Shown: in pieces, positions 55,597-64,000 of the stretch
Layout: every line of letters begins with the position of its first letter
Position numbering within the stretch: the first letter of the stretch is position 1
NCBI GenBank assembly: GCA_958427975.1
Contig: CAUAEH010000003.1
Location: 1 to 64,000 of the forward strand
DNA: 64,000 nt
Reading direction: 5' to 3'
DNA from: an uncultured Collinsella sp.
GTDB lineage: Bacteria; Actinomycetota; Coriobacteriia; Coriobacteriales; Coriobacteriaceae
Made by a program: the position numbers and the translations under genes
Notes under the pieces: model-generated
What the model was told of the DNA's origin: nothing
Databases searched by the model: none
The model's input: the letters and a program-made list of their open reading frames with translations, nothing else

Positions 55597-56559
55597 ATGT
55601 CTAAGCCTCTTGGCAAGCCCGATCGTATTGTCGTCGCCCTTGGCGGCAACGCCCTCGGCAACAACCCCGTCGAGCAGATCGAGGCCGTGAGCAACACCGC
55701 CCATGCCCTCCTCGGCCTCATCGAGCAGGGCAACGAGATCATCATCACCCACGGCAACGGCCCGCAGGTCGGCATGATCCAGAACGCCTTCGCCGCTGCC
55801 CACGATGCCATCGGTACCCCCGAGATGCCGCTGCCCGAGTGCGGCGCCATGTCCCAGGGCTACATTGGTTATCACCTGCAGCAGGGCATCGGCCGCGAGA
55901 TGCACAAGCGCTATAAGCGTTGGCACGCCGCCACCGTCGTCACCCAGATCGAGTGCGACCCGGATGATCCCGCGTTCAAGAACCCGACCAAGCCGATCGG
56001 CCCCTTCTACACCGAGGAGCAGGCCAAGGAGTTCATGGCCGAGGATCCCTCCAAGGTCTTCGTCGAGGATTCCGGCCGCGGCTGGCGTCGCGTCGTCGCT
56101 TCCCCCGATCCCAAGAAGATCGTCGAGGCTGATTCCATCCTCAACCTGCTCGACAACGAGTTCATCGTCATCGCCTGCGGTGGCGGCGGCATCCCCGTCG
56201 TCCGCGACTACGAGAACAAGGGCTGCTACAAGGGCGTTCCCGCCGTCATCGACAAAGACCTGGGCGGCGAGCTGCTGGCCGAGGACTGCGATGCCGACGT
56301 TCTGTTCCTGCTGACCGCCGTTGAGCATGTCGCCATCAACTTTGGCAAGCCCAACCAGGAGGAGCTCGAGGACCTCACCGCCGACGAGGCCGAGCGCCTG
56401 GCCGACGAGGGCCAGTTCGGCAAGGGTTCCATGGAGCCCAAGGTCCGCGCTGCCATCAAGTTCGCCCGTTCCCGCAAGGGCCGCACCTGCATCATCGGCG
56501 CTCTGGACAAGGCTGCCGAGACCATGGCCGGCCTCTCCGGTACCCGCATCCACGAGTAG
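55597..56559 (+). CDS. arcC: Carbamate kinase
   Basis: 320 residues from the ATG at 55597 (AAAGGA site). It makes ATP from carbamoyl phosphate. Amino-acid-kinase fold with VVALGGNALG, ITHGNGPQVG, the substrate loop PLPECGAMSQGYIGYHLQQ, VASPDPKKIVE, CGGGGIPV and GSMEPKVRAAIKFA. No arginine deiminase or ornithine carbamoyltransferase gene is adjacent, so the carbamoyl phosphate source is not shown here; an amino-acid permease and an amidohydrolase lie 1.5-4 kb downstream. Own terminator follows. Confidence 0.96.
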   Translation: MSKPLGKPDRIVVALGGNALGNNPVEQIEAVSNTAHALLGLIEQGNEIIITHGNGPQVGMIQNAFAAAHDAIGTPEMPLPECGAMSQGYIGYHLQQGIGREMHKRYKRWHAATVVTQIECDPDDPAFKNPTKPIGPFYTEEQAKEFMAEDPSKVFVEDSGRGWRRVVASPDPKKIVEADSILNLLDNEFIVIACGGGGIPVVRDYENKGCYKGVPAVIDKDLGGELLAEDCDADVLFLLTAVEHVAINFGKPNQEELEDLTADEAERLADEGQFGKGSMEPKVRAAIKFARSRKGRTCIIGALDKAAETMAGLSGTRIHE

Positions 56560-56625
56560 TCTCTACTCTGTTGCCTCTCTCGTGGGCGCCAGGCAAAGCG
56601 CCTACAAACTAGCCTCTCTTCATGA

Positions 56626-56657
56626 GCCCCGCAGTCCGCTCCGACTGCGGGGCTTTT
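56626..56657 (+). terminator. Terminator of arcC
   Basis: GCCCCGCAGTC (56626-56636) pairs with GACTGCGGGGC (56643-56653), then TTTT. Confidence 0.9.
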
Positions 56658-56668
56658 GCTATTCACCT

Positions 56669-56750
56669 AGTCATTGGGGACGTTCTTAAATGACTAGTCA
56701 AACAAGAGCGTCCCCAATGACCACTCATTTAAGTATGCCCCCAATGACTA
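56669..56750. repeat. Palindromic repeat with two alternative hairpins
   Basis: TCATTGGGGACG (56671-56682) pairs perfectly with CGTCCCCAATGA (56709-56720). The same left arm (56669-56680) also pairs with CCCCAATGACTA (56739-56750). The loop carries TTCTTAAAT ... AAACAAGAG, similar to TTCCTAAAT ... AAACAAGAA in the 67-nt repeat at 13057. It overlaps the stop codon of the peptidase gene. Confidence 0.65.
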
Positions 56751-57749
56751 GTAGTAGGCCCACATGGCTTCGACTTCGTTGAGGACTTCTACTACGCCCC
56801 AGCGGCGGGCGCTGCGGCTGGCCGAGTTGGGGTCGTAGACGCCAATCTGGTTGGCATCGTCGATGCCGTAGAGCACGATGTAGTGGCCTACGTTGGTAAA
56901 CGTACCGGGGCGCACTGCGGCGATGACGGGCACACCCGAGCGAAGTGCTTGGGTAATCGATTCGCGATCGTTATAGAGCTGTGTTCCGTTGAGCCCCAGC
57001 TGCCACGCACCGCCTGTCATAAACGACCACTCGGTGGCACCAGTGGGGGCGTAGTTGCCGGCTTCGGCCAGTGCGCATATATCGACCGGCGTCTTATCGG
57101 TATGGCCGGTCTTAAAGATATAGACCATGGTGAGGCAGGTAGGACCGCAAGCGTTTTCGCGAATAGTGCCACCGGCATAGGGCAGCTCCGACCATGCGGG
57201 GTCAATTTGGTAGATGTGGGGCATGGTGCCGGCCTGCCATTGCGAGCGTGGGGTCGAGAACGCAAAGGAGTAACCGGGTGCGACGGGAGCTTTAAGCAGC
57301 TTGTCTTCGGCAGTGGGCTCAAGACCGGCTGATCCGTGGGAGATACAGGATCCCAAAAACACAAAGACGAGGCAGGCGGCGATGGAGCAAAGCGTAAGGC
57401 GTAGGCGGCGGGCCGGAAGCGCGTGGCTTGTGGCGTGCGACGCAGGGTGAGGGGCGGAATTGCCGCGATCGCGTTGAGGTCGCGAAAAGGAGCGCTTGAC
57501 GTAGTAGTCGGTCTTACGGCGATCGTAGCGGCGTGGCTGCGATGTGTCGGTCTGGCGTTGGCGTGTGCTCGTACTCACGCGGTCTGACTGCTGCACGGTA
57601 CGGCTTTGTTGCCGCGAAGAAGCCCCGGGCTGCTCTTGGGGGCGCTGCGGGTTGTCGTTGTCGGAGGTGCTTCTGGGCGTTGACGTGGTGCGGCCGGCAA
57701 GGCGCACGCTTTGTGGCCGTTGGTCGCCGTCATTGTATCCGTATGCCAT
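56748..57749 (-). CDS. Membrane-anchored C39-like cysteine peptidase
   Basis: 333 residues from the ATG at 57749 (AAGGTGA 5 nt upstream). The first 110 residues are Arg/Gln/Ser-rich and probably disordered, inside the cell; a membrane helix lies at about 117-140; the outside domain is a papain-like C39 type 2 peptidase with Cys201 in RENACGPTCLTM, His in NVGHYIVLYG and Asp in VYDPNS. All three catalytic residues are present. Such enzymes cleave peptides or peptidoglycan-linked substrates outside the cell; its target is unknown. Confidence 0.82.
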   Translation of the reverse strand: MAYGYNDGDQRPQSVRLAGRTTSTPRSTSDNDNPQRPQEQPGASSRQQSRTVQQSDRVSTSTRQRQTDTSQPRRYDRRKTDYYVKRSFSRPQRDRGNSAPHPASHATSHALPARRLRLTLCSIAACLVFVFLGSCISHGSAGLEPTAEDKLLKAPVAPGYSFAFSTPRSQWQAGTMPHIYQIDPAWSELPYAGGTIRENACGPTCLTMVYIFKTGHTDKTPVDICALAEAGNYAPTGATEWSFMTGGAWQLGLNGTQLYNDRESITQALRSGVPVIAAVRPGTFTNVGHYIVLYGIDDANQIGVYDPNSASRSARRWGVVEVLNEVEAMWAYY

Positions 57750-58103
57750 TCGAATCACCTTGCCTCATGTGTAACTTGTCTATCCTACATAAAAAGATGC
57801 ACGACACATGGGCATGTGCGCCAAAAGCCCGACAAATGGTATGAACGTTGCCGCGCCGCGCGCCAAGCGCCACGGCAACAGGTATTCAAAAGCAGACAAG
57901 ATGAAAGCGTCCAAGACGAATGACGTCTCCCGCCGTTCGTCCCAAAAACGGTGCCGCTCGTTTTGCAGTTCTGCCTTCGGTCGAGCTGCGAGCGGCGCTG
58001 CTGCGCCAAGGCCGTATCTTAAAGCCATGGAATAAAAGCGCGCGGCAAAACGGACCGCGCAAGGGGTGACGCCAAGGGCGTCAAACAGGAAAGGAGGGGA
58101 ACA
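57750..58103. other. Intergenic region before the permease gene
   Basis: 354 bp between divergent genes; no protein-like frame or clear structure seen. The last 20 bp contain AAAGGAGGGG, the permease ribosome site. Confidence 0.5.
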
Positions 58104-59555
58104 ATGGCGGACAAGAACGCAGAAGTTGCAGTCGAGGATAACGGCGGCATGAAGAAAACGCTTTCGCTCTGGAACTTCTTCACCATCGGTTTCGGCGCCA
58201 TCATCGGTACCGGTTGGGTTCTGCAGGTCGGCGACTGGATGGTCGTGGGCGGCGGTCCCGTTCCCGCTATGATCGCATTCCTCTTGGGTGCAATCTTCCT
58301 CGTGCCCGTCGGAGCTGTTTTCGGTGAGCTCACGGCTGCCATCCCCATCTCGGGCGGCATCGTCGAGTATGTCGATCGTAGCTTTGGCCGTACGCTGAGC
58401 TACATCACCGGATGGCTTTTGGCCCTGGGCAACGGCATCCTGTGCCCGTGGGAGGCCATCGCCATTTCGACCCTCGTGTCCGAGATGTTCGGCAGCCTGC
58501 CCGGCCTTGAGTGGCTGCGCGCCGTCAAGCTCTACACCATACTGGGGGCCGACGTCTACCTGTTCCCGACGCTGATCGCGCTCGGCTTTGCAGTCTACGT
58601 CATCTTCCTCAACTTCCGCGGCGCCAGCTCGGCTGCCAAACTCCAGGCCTTCCTGACCAAGGCCCTGCTCTGCGGCATGCTGCTCGCCATGGGCGTCTCG
58701 CTGTTCACCGGCTCGCCGGACAACGCCATGCCCGTGTTCTCCCAGGTCGCCGGCGCTGGCGGCGGCAAGGCCGCTACCGAGAGCACCAGCCTGTTCGCCG
58801 GCATCGTGTCGGTCCTGGTTCTGACTCCGTTCTTCTACGCCGGTTTCGACACCATTCCTCAGCAGGCTGAGGAAGCAGCCGAGGGCCTCAACTGGAACAA
58901 GTTCGGCAAGATCATCTCCCTGGCCCTGCTGGCCGCCGGCGGCTTCTACATGGTCTGCATCTACTCGTTCGGCACCATCCTCGACTGGCATGAGTTTGTT
59001 AAGAGCCCGGTTCCCGCGCTTGCCTGCCTCAAGGGCATCAACATGCTTCTGTACCTGGCCATGCTCGTCATCGCCACGCTTGGACCCATGGGCCCGATGA
59101 ACTCCTTCTACGGCGCCACGAGCCGCATCATGCTCGCCATGGGCCGCAAGGGCCAGCTGCCCGAGAAATTCGCCGAGGTCGACCCCAAGTCCGGCGCTCC
59201 CAAGCTCGCCTGCGTCGTTCTGGGCGTCATCACCGTCATCGGTCCGTTCCTGGGCAAGAACATGCTCATCCCCCTGACCAACGTGTCGGCCCTCGCCTTC
59301 ATCTTCTCCTGCGGCATGGTCGCCCTCGCCTGCCTGCGCATGCGCTTCACCGAGCCCGACCTGCCTCGTCCCTACGAGGTGCCCGGCGGCAAGTTTGGCA
59401 TCGGCCTCGCTATCGCTGCCTGCGCCATCATCATCGGCCTGCTCGTGATTCCGTTCTCTCCCGCCTCCCTCAACATGGTGGAGTGGAGCATCGTGATCGG
59501 TTGGTTGGCTATTGGCCTGGCCCTCATGGCTTTCACCAATTCCCGCAAAAAGTAA
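58104..59555 (+). CDS. APC-family amino acid permease
   Basis: 483 residues with about 12 membrane helices. The first helix carries the APC glycine motif FFTIGFGAIIGTGWVLQVG, followed by ELTAAIPISGGIVEYVDRSFG, both substrate-site elements of the APC superfamily. The C-terminus has LPRPYEVPGGKFGIG. It probably imports an amino acid or related amine as a symporter or antiporter. AAAGGAGGGG precedes the ATG at 58104. It is followed at 130 bp by the amidohydrolase gene; a GC-rich hairpin between them suggests processing or partial termination. Confidence 0.9.
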   Translation: MADKNAEVAVEDNGGMKKTLSLWNFFTIGFGAIIGTGWVLQVGDWMVVGGGPVPAMIAFLLGAIFLVPVGAVFGELTAAIPISGGIVEYVDRSFGRTLSYITGWLLALGNGILCPWEAIAISTLVSEMFGSLPGLEWLRAVKLYTILGADVYLFPTLIALGFAVYVIFLNFRGASSAAKLQAFLTKALLCGMLLAMGVSLFTGSPDNAMPVFSQVAGAGGGKAATESTSLFAGIVSVLVLTPFFYAGFDTIPQQAEEAAEGLNWNKFGKIISLALLAAGGFYMVCIYSFGTILDWHEFVKSPVPALACLKGINMLLYLAMLVIATLGPMGPMNSFYGATSRIMLAMGRKGQLPEKFAEVDPKSGAPKLACVVLGVITVIGPFLGKNMLIPLTNVSALAFIFSCGMVALACLRMRFTEPDLPRPYEVPGGKFGIGLAIAACAIIIGLLVIPFSPASLNMVEWSIVIGWLAIGLALMAFTNSRKK

Positions 59556-59575
59556 CGCCTAGCCGGGGCGGATCG

Positions 59576-59604
59576 GGTGCGCGGAATCCTCTCTCCCGCG
59601 CACC
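59576..59604 (+). repeat. GC-rich hairpin between permease and amidohydrolase
   Basis: GGTGCGCGG (59576-59584) pairs perfectly with CCGCGCACC (59596-59604); no T-tract. Confidence 0.6.
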
Positions 59605-59686
59605 GAACCCGGCACCACTTGGGTAGCTTTGTGAGGCCTTAACCCAACACGGCCTCGCCCACTATATGGATCCATAAGGAGGAACC

Positions 59687-60964
59687 ATGTCCACTAAGTA
59701 TGCAATCGTTGGCGGCAAGCTCATCGACGGTACTGGTGCCGAGCCGGTCGAGAACTCCCTCGTTCTCGTCGACGACAACGGCAAGATCGAGTACGCCGGC
59801 GCTATGCAGGACCTTCCCGAGGGCGTTGAGGTCATCGACGCCGCCGGCAAGACCGTCCTTCCCGGCCTGATCGACACCCACCTGCACTTCTCGGGCAACC
59901 TGACCGACGATGACACCGATTGGGTCATGCAGCCGCTCCTCGAGAAGCAGGCCGTCGCCGTCAAGCAGGCCTACGACTGCCTCACCCATGGCCTCACCAC
60001 CGTCTGCGAGATCGGCCGCTTTGGTATCCAGATCCGTGACTGCATCGACAAGGGCGTCTTCAAGGGCCCGCGCGTTCTGGCCACCGGCCTCGGCTTCTGC
60101 CGCGTTGCCGGCCACGGTGACTCCCACCACTGCACCCAGGAGCTCAACAAGGAATCCCATCCCTGGGGCGACCAGGTCGACGGTCCTTGGGATCTGCGCA
60201 AGGCCGTCCGTCGTCGCCTGCGCGAGAACCCCGATGCTATCAAGATCTGGGCTACCGGTGGCGGCATCTGGCGCTGGGACTCCGGTCGCGACCAGCACTA
60301 CTGCTCCGAGGAGATCCAGGCCGTGGTCGACGAGGCAAAGATGGTCGGCATCCCCGTGTGGAGCCACTGCTACAACAACCACGCCGCTGCCTACGATTCC
60401 GTTCGCTTTGGCTGCGAGCAGCTGATTCACGGTTTCGATATCGATGAGCGCACCATGGACCTCATGGCCGAGCAGGGCACCTTCTTCACCCCGACGATCG
60501 CCTTCCTGCCCACCTGGTACGCCACCTATCCGCCCGTCTACGTCCCCGAGCTGCACGACAAGTACGAGGGCACCCTGGTCGAGAAGGAGCTGCAGCGCAA
60601 CTACGACTGCCTGCGCGAGGCCAAGAAGCGCGGCGTCGTCATGACGATCGGCTCCGACTCCTTCTCCTTCGTCACCCCGTACGGCACCTGCTCCATCGAG
60701 GAGATGTACGAGTTCGTCGACAAGATCGGCTTCACCCCGGTCGAGACCATCACCTGCGCCACCCTCAACGGTGCCAAGATGTGCCACATCGAGGACGAGA
60801 CCGGTTCCATCGAGGCCGGCAAGTGCGCCGACCTGCTGGTCGTCAACGGTGACGTCGCCGCCGACATCCACGTGCTCAACACCGACAACATGGACGTCAT
60901 CATGAAGGACGGCTGGATCGTCGAGGCTGGCACCTTTGGCGAGGCCAACAAATACAGCGCCTAA
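59687..60964 (+). CDS. Amidohydrolase-superfamily metal enzyme
   Basis: 425 residues, preceded by AAGGAGGAACC. Metal-binding sites of the TIM-barrel superfamily: DTHLHF (about 63-68), the Lys of IKIWATGGG (about 186), HCYNNHA, LIHGFD and the Asp of GSDSF (about 323). An N- and C-terminal beta-sandwich starts with AIVGGKLIDGTGAE and returns as GSIEAGKCADLLVV. This is the imidazolonepropionase/prolidase-like branch acting on cyclic amides, N-acyl amino acids or dipeptides. With the adjacent permease it probably degrades an imported compound; whether it feeds carbamate kinase is speculation. Confidence 0.88.
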   Translation: MSTKYAIVGGKLIDGTGAEPVENSLVLVDDNGKIEYAGAMQDLPEGVEVIDAAGKTVLPGLIDTHLHFSGNLTDDDTDWVMQPLLEKQAVAVKQAYDCLTHGLTTVCEIGRFGIQIRDCIDKGVFKGPRVLATGLGFCRVAGHGDSHHCTQELNKESHPWGDQVDGPWDLRKAVRRRLRENPDAIKIWATGGGIWRWDSGRDQHYCSEEIQAVVDEAKMVGIPVWSHCYNNHAAAYDSVRFGCEQLIHGFDIDERTMDLMAEQGTFFTPTIAFLPTWYATYPPVYVPELHDKYEGTLVEKELQRNYDCLREAKKRGVVMTIGSDSFSFVTPYGTCSIEEMYEFVDKIGFTPVETITCATLNGAKMCHIEDETGSIEAGKCADLLVVNGDVAADIHVLNTDNMDVIMKDGWIVEAGTFGEANKYSA

Positions 60965-61022
60965 ACTACCGTTCATCGACGACTGGATGTAAAACACAGT
61001 ATTTGATTGCATAATGCAATGG

Positions 61023-61047
61023 AGAGGGTCGCTTGCGGCCCTCTTTA
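61023..61047 (+). terminator. Terminator after the amidohydrolase gene
   Basis: AGAGGGTCGC pairs with GCGGCCCTCT around a short loop, then TTATT; 60 nt after the stop. Confidence 0.75.
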
Positions 61048-61081
61048 TTGCTATGGGTGCGATAGATAAAAGGGGATGACG

Positions 61082-62467
61082 GTGGATTTAAACAGGCTGA
61101 TTCTGGGCAAGAGCTACAACTCTACCAAGGTCTTTCGTACGGCCCAGCATGTGGTCCAGGCCATCCTGCTCGGTGTTGTCGTTCCGGCGCTTATCCTGCT
61201 GCTTATCTGGGATTTAACCGATAACCCCAATCCCGTTCCGGGCGTTGTCGTTATTGCCGGCATGGTCATGCTGTGCTTCTTTTTCTCGTATGTCTTTGTG
61301 GTCCCCGACGACCTCACATCGAGCGCAACCGACCGTACGCTCGCCATCGCATCAAAAATATTCGCCTACACGTCGCGCGGCCTTACGCCCGAAGCGGCCC
61401 TGGGCGCCTCTAAAATTATCCTGTCCGAGACCATCGCCTCTGCCATCTGCTTTACCGACGGCAAGCAGGTGTTGGCAAGCTGGGGCGAGGACTCGGCAAA
61501 GTGCCCCGCCGGCACCCCGGTCGTGCTCAAGACCACGCTCAGTGTGATTGAGACGGGCGAGCAGAGCGTGTTTTCGCGTGACACCTCCAATGAGACGGGC
61601 GGCTATTTTCCCCGCCTGCGCGCCGGCATCGTCGCGCCGCTTACCGTGCGCGGGCATTGCGTGGGCACACTCGAGCTGTATTACCCTCGCCTGAGCAGCA
61701 TCGATATGCGCCAGACGGCGTTGGCCTCGGGTTTTGCCGACCTAATTTCCACGCAGCTCGCCAGCTTTGAGCTCGAGCGCCAGGACGAGCTCACAGCCCG
61801 CGTTGAGCTTCGCGCCCTGCAGTCGCAGGTCGACCCGCATTTTCTATTCAATACCATTAGCACGATCGTGTCGCTCGTTCGAACCGAGCCCGACAAGGCG
61901 CGATCGCTGCTGATCGACTTTTCCAACTACTATCGTCAGACGCTTTCTGATTCCGATACGCTCACCACGCTCGAGCACGAGGTGGAACAGGGCACTCGTT
62001 ATATCAATCTTATGCAGGCCCGGTATGGCGACGGCCGTCTGCGCGTTTCGGTCGACATCGACTTTGAGGTGCGCGACAGCCTGGTACCGCCGTTTATCTT
62101 GCAGCCGCTGCTCGAAAACTGCATCAAGCATGCGCAGCGCGAGACCGAGCCGCTTTCTATTCGTGTTAGGGCTTTTGAGACCGATGACGGCTTGGAGATC
62201 ATCGTCGAAGATGACGGCATCGGGATGAGCGAAGAAGTCTGCGCGCATCTGTTTGAGCAGCATCGCCGAGAGGAGCCCGAGAGCATTACCGCCGATGGCT
62301 CCATCAAGCGAGGTTGCGGCCTGGCGCTCTTCAACGTGCTTCAGCGAATCCATTTCTTTTACGGAGAAGATTCTGGCATGCGCGTGAAGTCCCAGGAGGG
62401 CGTGGGAACGCAGGTCATCGTAGAGTTGAACGGCGAGCCGCATGAGCCGGCGCCGCTAACGGTGTAG
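61082..62467 (+). CDS. LytS-type sensor histidine kinase
   Basis: 461 residues from a GTG at 61082; the ATG at 61076 directly touches the AAGGGG site, whereas the GTG has 6 nt spacing. Two membrane helices (about 25-80), a GAF-like domain (about 95-215), a His_kinase dimerisation domain with His about 252 in LQSQVDPHFLFNT, and an ATP-binding domain (LQPLLENCIKHA, EDDGIGMS, GCGLALFNV). No long extracellular sensor. The response regulator gene follows at 38 bp. This LytS/LytT class often responds to membrane state or pyruvate-like compounds. Confidence 0.9.
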   Translation: MDLNRLILGKSYNSTKVFRTAQHVVQAILLGVVVPALILLLIWDLTDNPNPVPGVVVIAGMVMLCFFFSYVFVVPDDLTSSATDRTLAIASKIFAYTSRGLTPEAALGASKIILSETIASAICFTDGKQVLASWGEDSAKCPAGTPVVLKTTLSVIETGEQSVFSRDTSNETGGYFPRLRAGIVAPLTVRGHCVGTLELYYPRLSSIDMRQTALASGFADLISTQLASFELERQDELTARVELRALQSQVDPHFLFNTISTIVSLVRTEPDKARSLLIDFSNYYRQTLSDSDTLTTLEHEVEQGTRYINLMQARYGDGRLRVSVDIDFEVRDSLVPPFILQPLLENCIKHAQRETEPLSIRVRAFETDDGLEIIVEDDGIGMSEEVCAHLFEQHRREEPESITADGSIKRGCGLALFNVLQRIHFFYGEDSGMRVKSQEGVGTQVIVELNGEPHEPAPLTV

Positions 62468-62505
62468 CACGCGGTTGGATTGAGAGAAAAAGAGGGGAAG
62501 CGCAT

Positions 62506-63240
62506 ATGTCCGAAGGCTGGAACATCTTGGTGGTTGATGACGAGCCTCCCATTAGGGCTGAGCTACGCTATCTGTTGGAAAAGGATACGCGTGTGGGTCA
62601 GATTGCCGAGGCGGGCAATGTCACCGAAGCCGTGGAGTCGACTCTGTCGAACAAGCCCGACGTGCTGTTTTTAGACATTACCATGCCCGGTCGCTCGGGA
62701 ATTGAGCTTGCCGAGACGCTGCAGAACCTAAAGACGCCGCCGGTCGTGGTGTTTGTGACGGCATTTGCCGAGTATGCGGCCGATGCCTATAACCTCGATG
62801 CTGTCGATTACATCGTCAAGCCGGTCGAGGATGCCCGCTTGTCAAAGGCGCTCGACAAGATCGAGACTGCCCTGGGCGCTCGCCGTGTCGTCCATGCTCC
62901 GCGCCAGCCTTTGCGCCTGACGGTGGATCGCGGGGGCAAAAAGGTGTTCATTCCCGTGGCGGATGTCTGCTACTTTGAGGCGCGCGCCGATTTTTGCAAC
63001 GCCGTCTGCGCCGAGGGGACGTACCTGATCAATGAGTCGATTTCCTCGCTCGAGCGCCGCTTGGCCTCCGAGGGCTTTATCCGTGTCCACCGCAGCTATC
63101 TGGTTAATTTGGAAGACGTGCATAATATCGAGATCGGCTCCACGGGCCTGATGGAGCTCAGGCTCGATCGCGTCACCTCGACGGTGCCCGTGTCCCGCCG
63201 TCGCGCTGCCGAGGTCAAATCGCACTTGGGGCTTGCGTAA
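62506..63240 (+). CDS. LytTR-type response regulator
   Basis: 244 residues. Receiver domain (about 4-120) with acidic pocket VDDEPP, phosphorylated Asp in LFLDITMPG (about 57) and Lys in IVKPVE; LytTR DNA-binding domain (about 140-243: VFIPVADVCYFEARADFCNAV, FIRVHRSYLVNLEDVHNIE, VPVSRRRAAEV). It is the partner of the preceding kinase. The upstream region of the next gene and the permease-amidohydrolase operon are the nearest possible targets. Confidence 0.92.
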   Translation: MSEGWNILVVDDEPPIRAELRYLLEKDTRVGQIAEAGNVTEAVESTLSNKPDVLFLDITMPGRSGIELAETLQNLKTPPVVVFVTAFAEYAADAYNLDAVDYIVKPVEDARLSKALDKIETALGARRVVHAPRQPLRLTVDRGGKKVFIPVADVCYFEARADFCNAVCAEGTYLINESISSLERRLASEGFIRVHRSYLVNLEDVHNIEIGSTGLMELRLDRVTSTVPVSRRRAAEVKSHLGLA

Positions 63241-63331
63241 GGGTCGGTGTGCCATCGTTTGCCGTTACAGGTTTGGCATGACTGTGCGGTGGGCATAATG
63301 GATTGCATCGAATGAAATCGAAAGGATTATT

Positions 63332-64000
63332 ATGCCCGCGCTCATTACGCATCATCTGTTTGGCGAGGAAAGCATCGACCGTCTTCCGCAGGGCGTTATC
63401 ACGTCCGATGAGGAGCGCATCGCCTTTATCCTGGGCAACCAGGGTCCCGACCCGTTTTTCTTCCACATGCTCACGCCGCGCATTTCCGACTGTATGTCGC
63501 TTGCTCAGGTCATGCACCGCTCGCGCATGTCGCGCCAGTTCTCGTGCCTGCGCGACGGCGTGTCGCACCTACAGCCGCGCGATGCCAATCTGGGTCGCGC
63601 CTTTGCGCTGGGCCTGCTGTCGCACTATGTGCTCGATCGCAATGCCCACCCCTTTGTCTACGAGCAGCAGTTTGGCATTGTTGAGTCCGACCCCGAGCTC
63701 GAGGCTTCGGGCAGCCAAGTTCACGCCGTGCTCGAAAGCGACCTGGACGTGCTGATGCTGCAGCTCAAGCGCGATGGGGCTACGGTCGAGGATTATCCGC
63801 CGGCGGGCGAGATCGTCACTACCGACCGCATCAATCGCGTTGCCGGTGTGCTGATGAGCTATGTTGCCGGACGCGTGTACGGCATCGATATCCCGGTGGG
63901 AGAGTACGGTGGCGCCGTAGCCGACATGCAGCTGCTCTACCGCACTATCGAGCCCGCCGGTTCGGCCAAGACGCGCGCGATTGCCCTGCTCGAGGGCTTG
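63332..64000 (+). CDS. Zinc-dependent phospholipase C-like protein, 5' part
   Basis: 223 residues visible; the frame is still open at the window end. ATG at 63332 with AAAGGA 6 nt upstream. The start MPALITHHLFGEESIDRL, the block AFILGNQGPDPFFFHML and the segment FALGLLSHYVLDRNAHPFVYE, with His and Asp residues in helices, fit the zinc-dependent phospholipase C / S1-P1-like domain found in many uncharacterised gut bacterial proteins. No signal peptide, so it is likely cytosolic, unlike secreted phospholipases. Substrate unknown. Confidence 0.75.
   Translation, partial: MPALITHHLFGEESIDRLPQGVITSDEERIAFILGNQGPDPFFFHMLTPRISDCMSLAQVMHRSRMSRQFSCLRDGVSHLQPRDANLGRAFALGLLSHYVLDRNAHPFVYEQQFGIVESDPELEASGSQVHAVLESDLDVLMLQLKRDGATVEDYPPAGEIVTTDRINRVAGVLMSYVAGRVYGIDIPVGEYGGAVADMQLLYRTIEPAGSAKTRAIALLEGL

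Noticed and set aside
57780..58991. A 403-codon minus-strand frame running into the permease gene
   Set aside because: It is antisense to the permease, which has clear membrane helices and a strong ribosome site; the remainder is intergenic.

Overview
The window is high-GC chromosomal DNA of an anaerobic actinobacterium, most likely a human-gut Coriobacteriia member close to Collinsella. The reasons are the mix of an actinobacterial FHA/PP2C/Ser-Thr-kinase/SEDS-PBP division operon with anaerobe genes (pyruvate:ferredoxin oxidoreductase, carbamate kinase, mannose-type PTS), plus LAQTG-type sorting and AGGAGG ribosome sites. The genus is inferred from gene content, not from a database search.

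Layout. 1-16.8 kb: 3' end of an aconitase-family hydratase, a membrane-anchored unknown, a cluster of palindromes, clpB, a divergent block (DUF5692-like membrane protein, TetR regulator, large Fe-S/FAD oxidoreductase, hypA), and a mannose-family PTS operon with a DUF956 gene. 16.9-31.1 kb: a 14.1-kb integrated mobilizable element in tRNA-Arg(CCT), bounded by 48-bp direct repeats (16899-16946 and 31046-31093). It carries an XRE repressor with face-to-face promoters, a LAQTG-anchored CAP/coiled-coil protein resembling surface-exclusion proteins, a secreted lipoprotein-like protein, an inverted-repeat-rich candidate oriT, mobC and a relaxase, a small membrane protein, a type I toxin-antitoxin candidate, three overlapping metallophosphoesterase genes, a coiled-coil protein, a winged-helix protein, an excisionase-like protein and a tyrosine integrase. 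No conjugation secretion genes are seen, so it would depend on a helper. 31.2-31.6 kb: a second locus with the same toxin-antitoxin layout lies just outside the right attachment site.

31.7-41.9 kb (minus strand): one tightly packed operon for cell growth and division control: multi-spanning Ser/Thr kinase, FhaA-like, FhaB-like, PP2C phosphatase, a natural fusion of a SEDS glycosyltransferase (FtsW/RodA) with a class B penicillin-binding protein, and a PASTA kinase. 42.0-51.0 kb: a YcxB-like protein, dnaX, an unknown, ybaB and recR, followed by a second kinase/FHA cluster with a secreted Ser/Gly-rich protein. 51.4-64.0 kb: pyruvate:ferredoxin oxidoreductase, a 125-nt nested palindrome, carbamate kinase, a C39-like peptidase, an APC permease with an amidohydrolase, a LytS/LytR-type two-component pair, and the 5' part of a zinc-dependent phospholipase C-like gene.

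Most interesting: two loci (25.1-25.4 and 31.2-31.6 kb) each with a short hydrophobic/basic peptide gene facing a convergent promoter (TGGACG-N18-TAAAAT or TAGAAT) under a conserved upstream block and ending in an intrinsic terminator. They look like a family of type I toxin/antisense-RNA modules that I do not recognise from the literature. Several dispersed palindromic repeat families with fixed length (67 nt and 57 nt) are also present.
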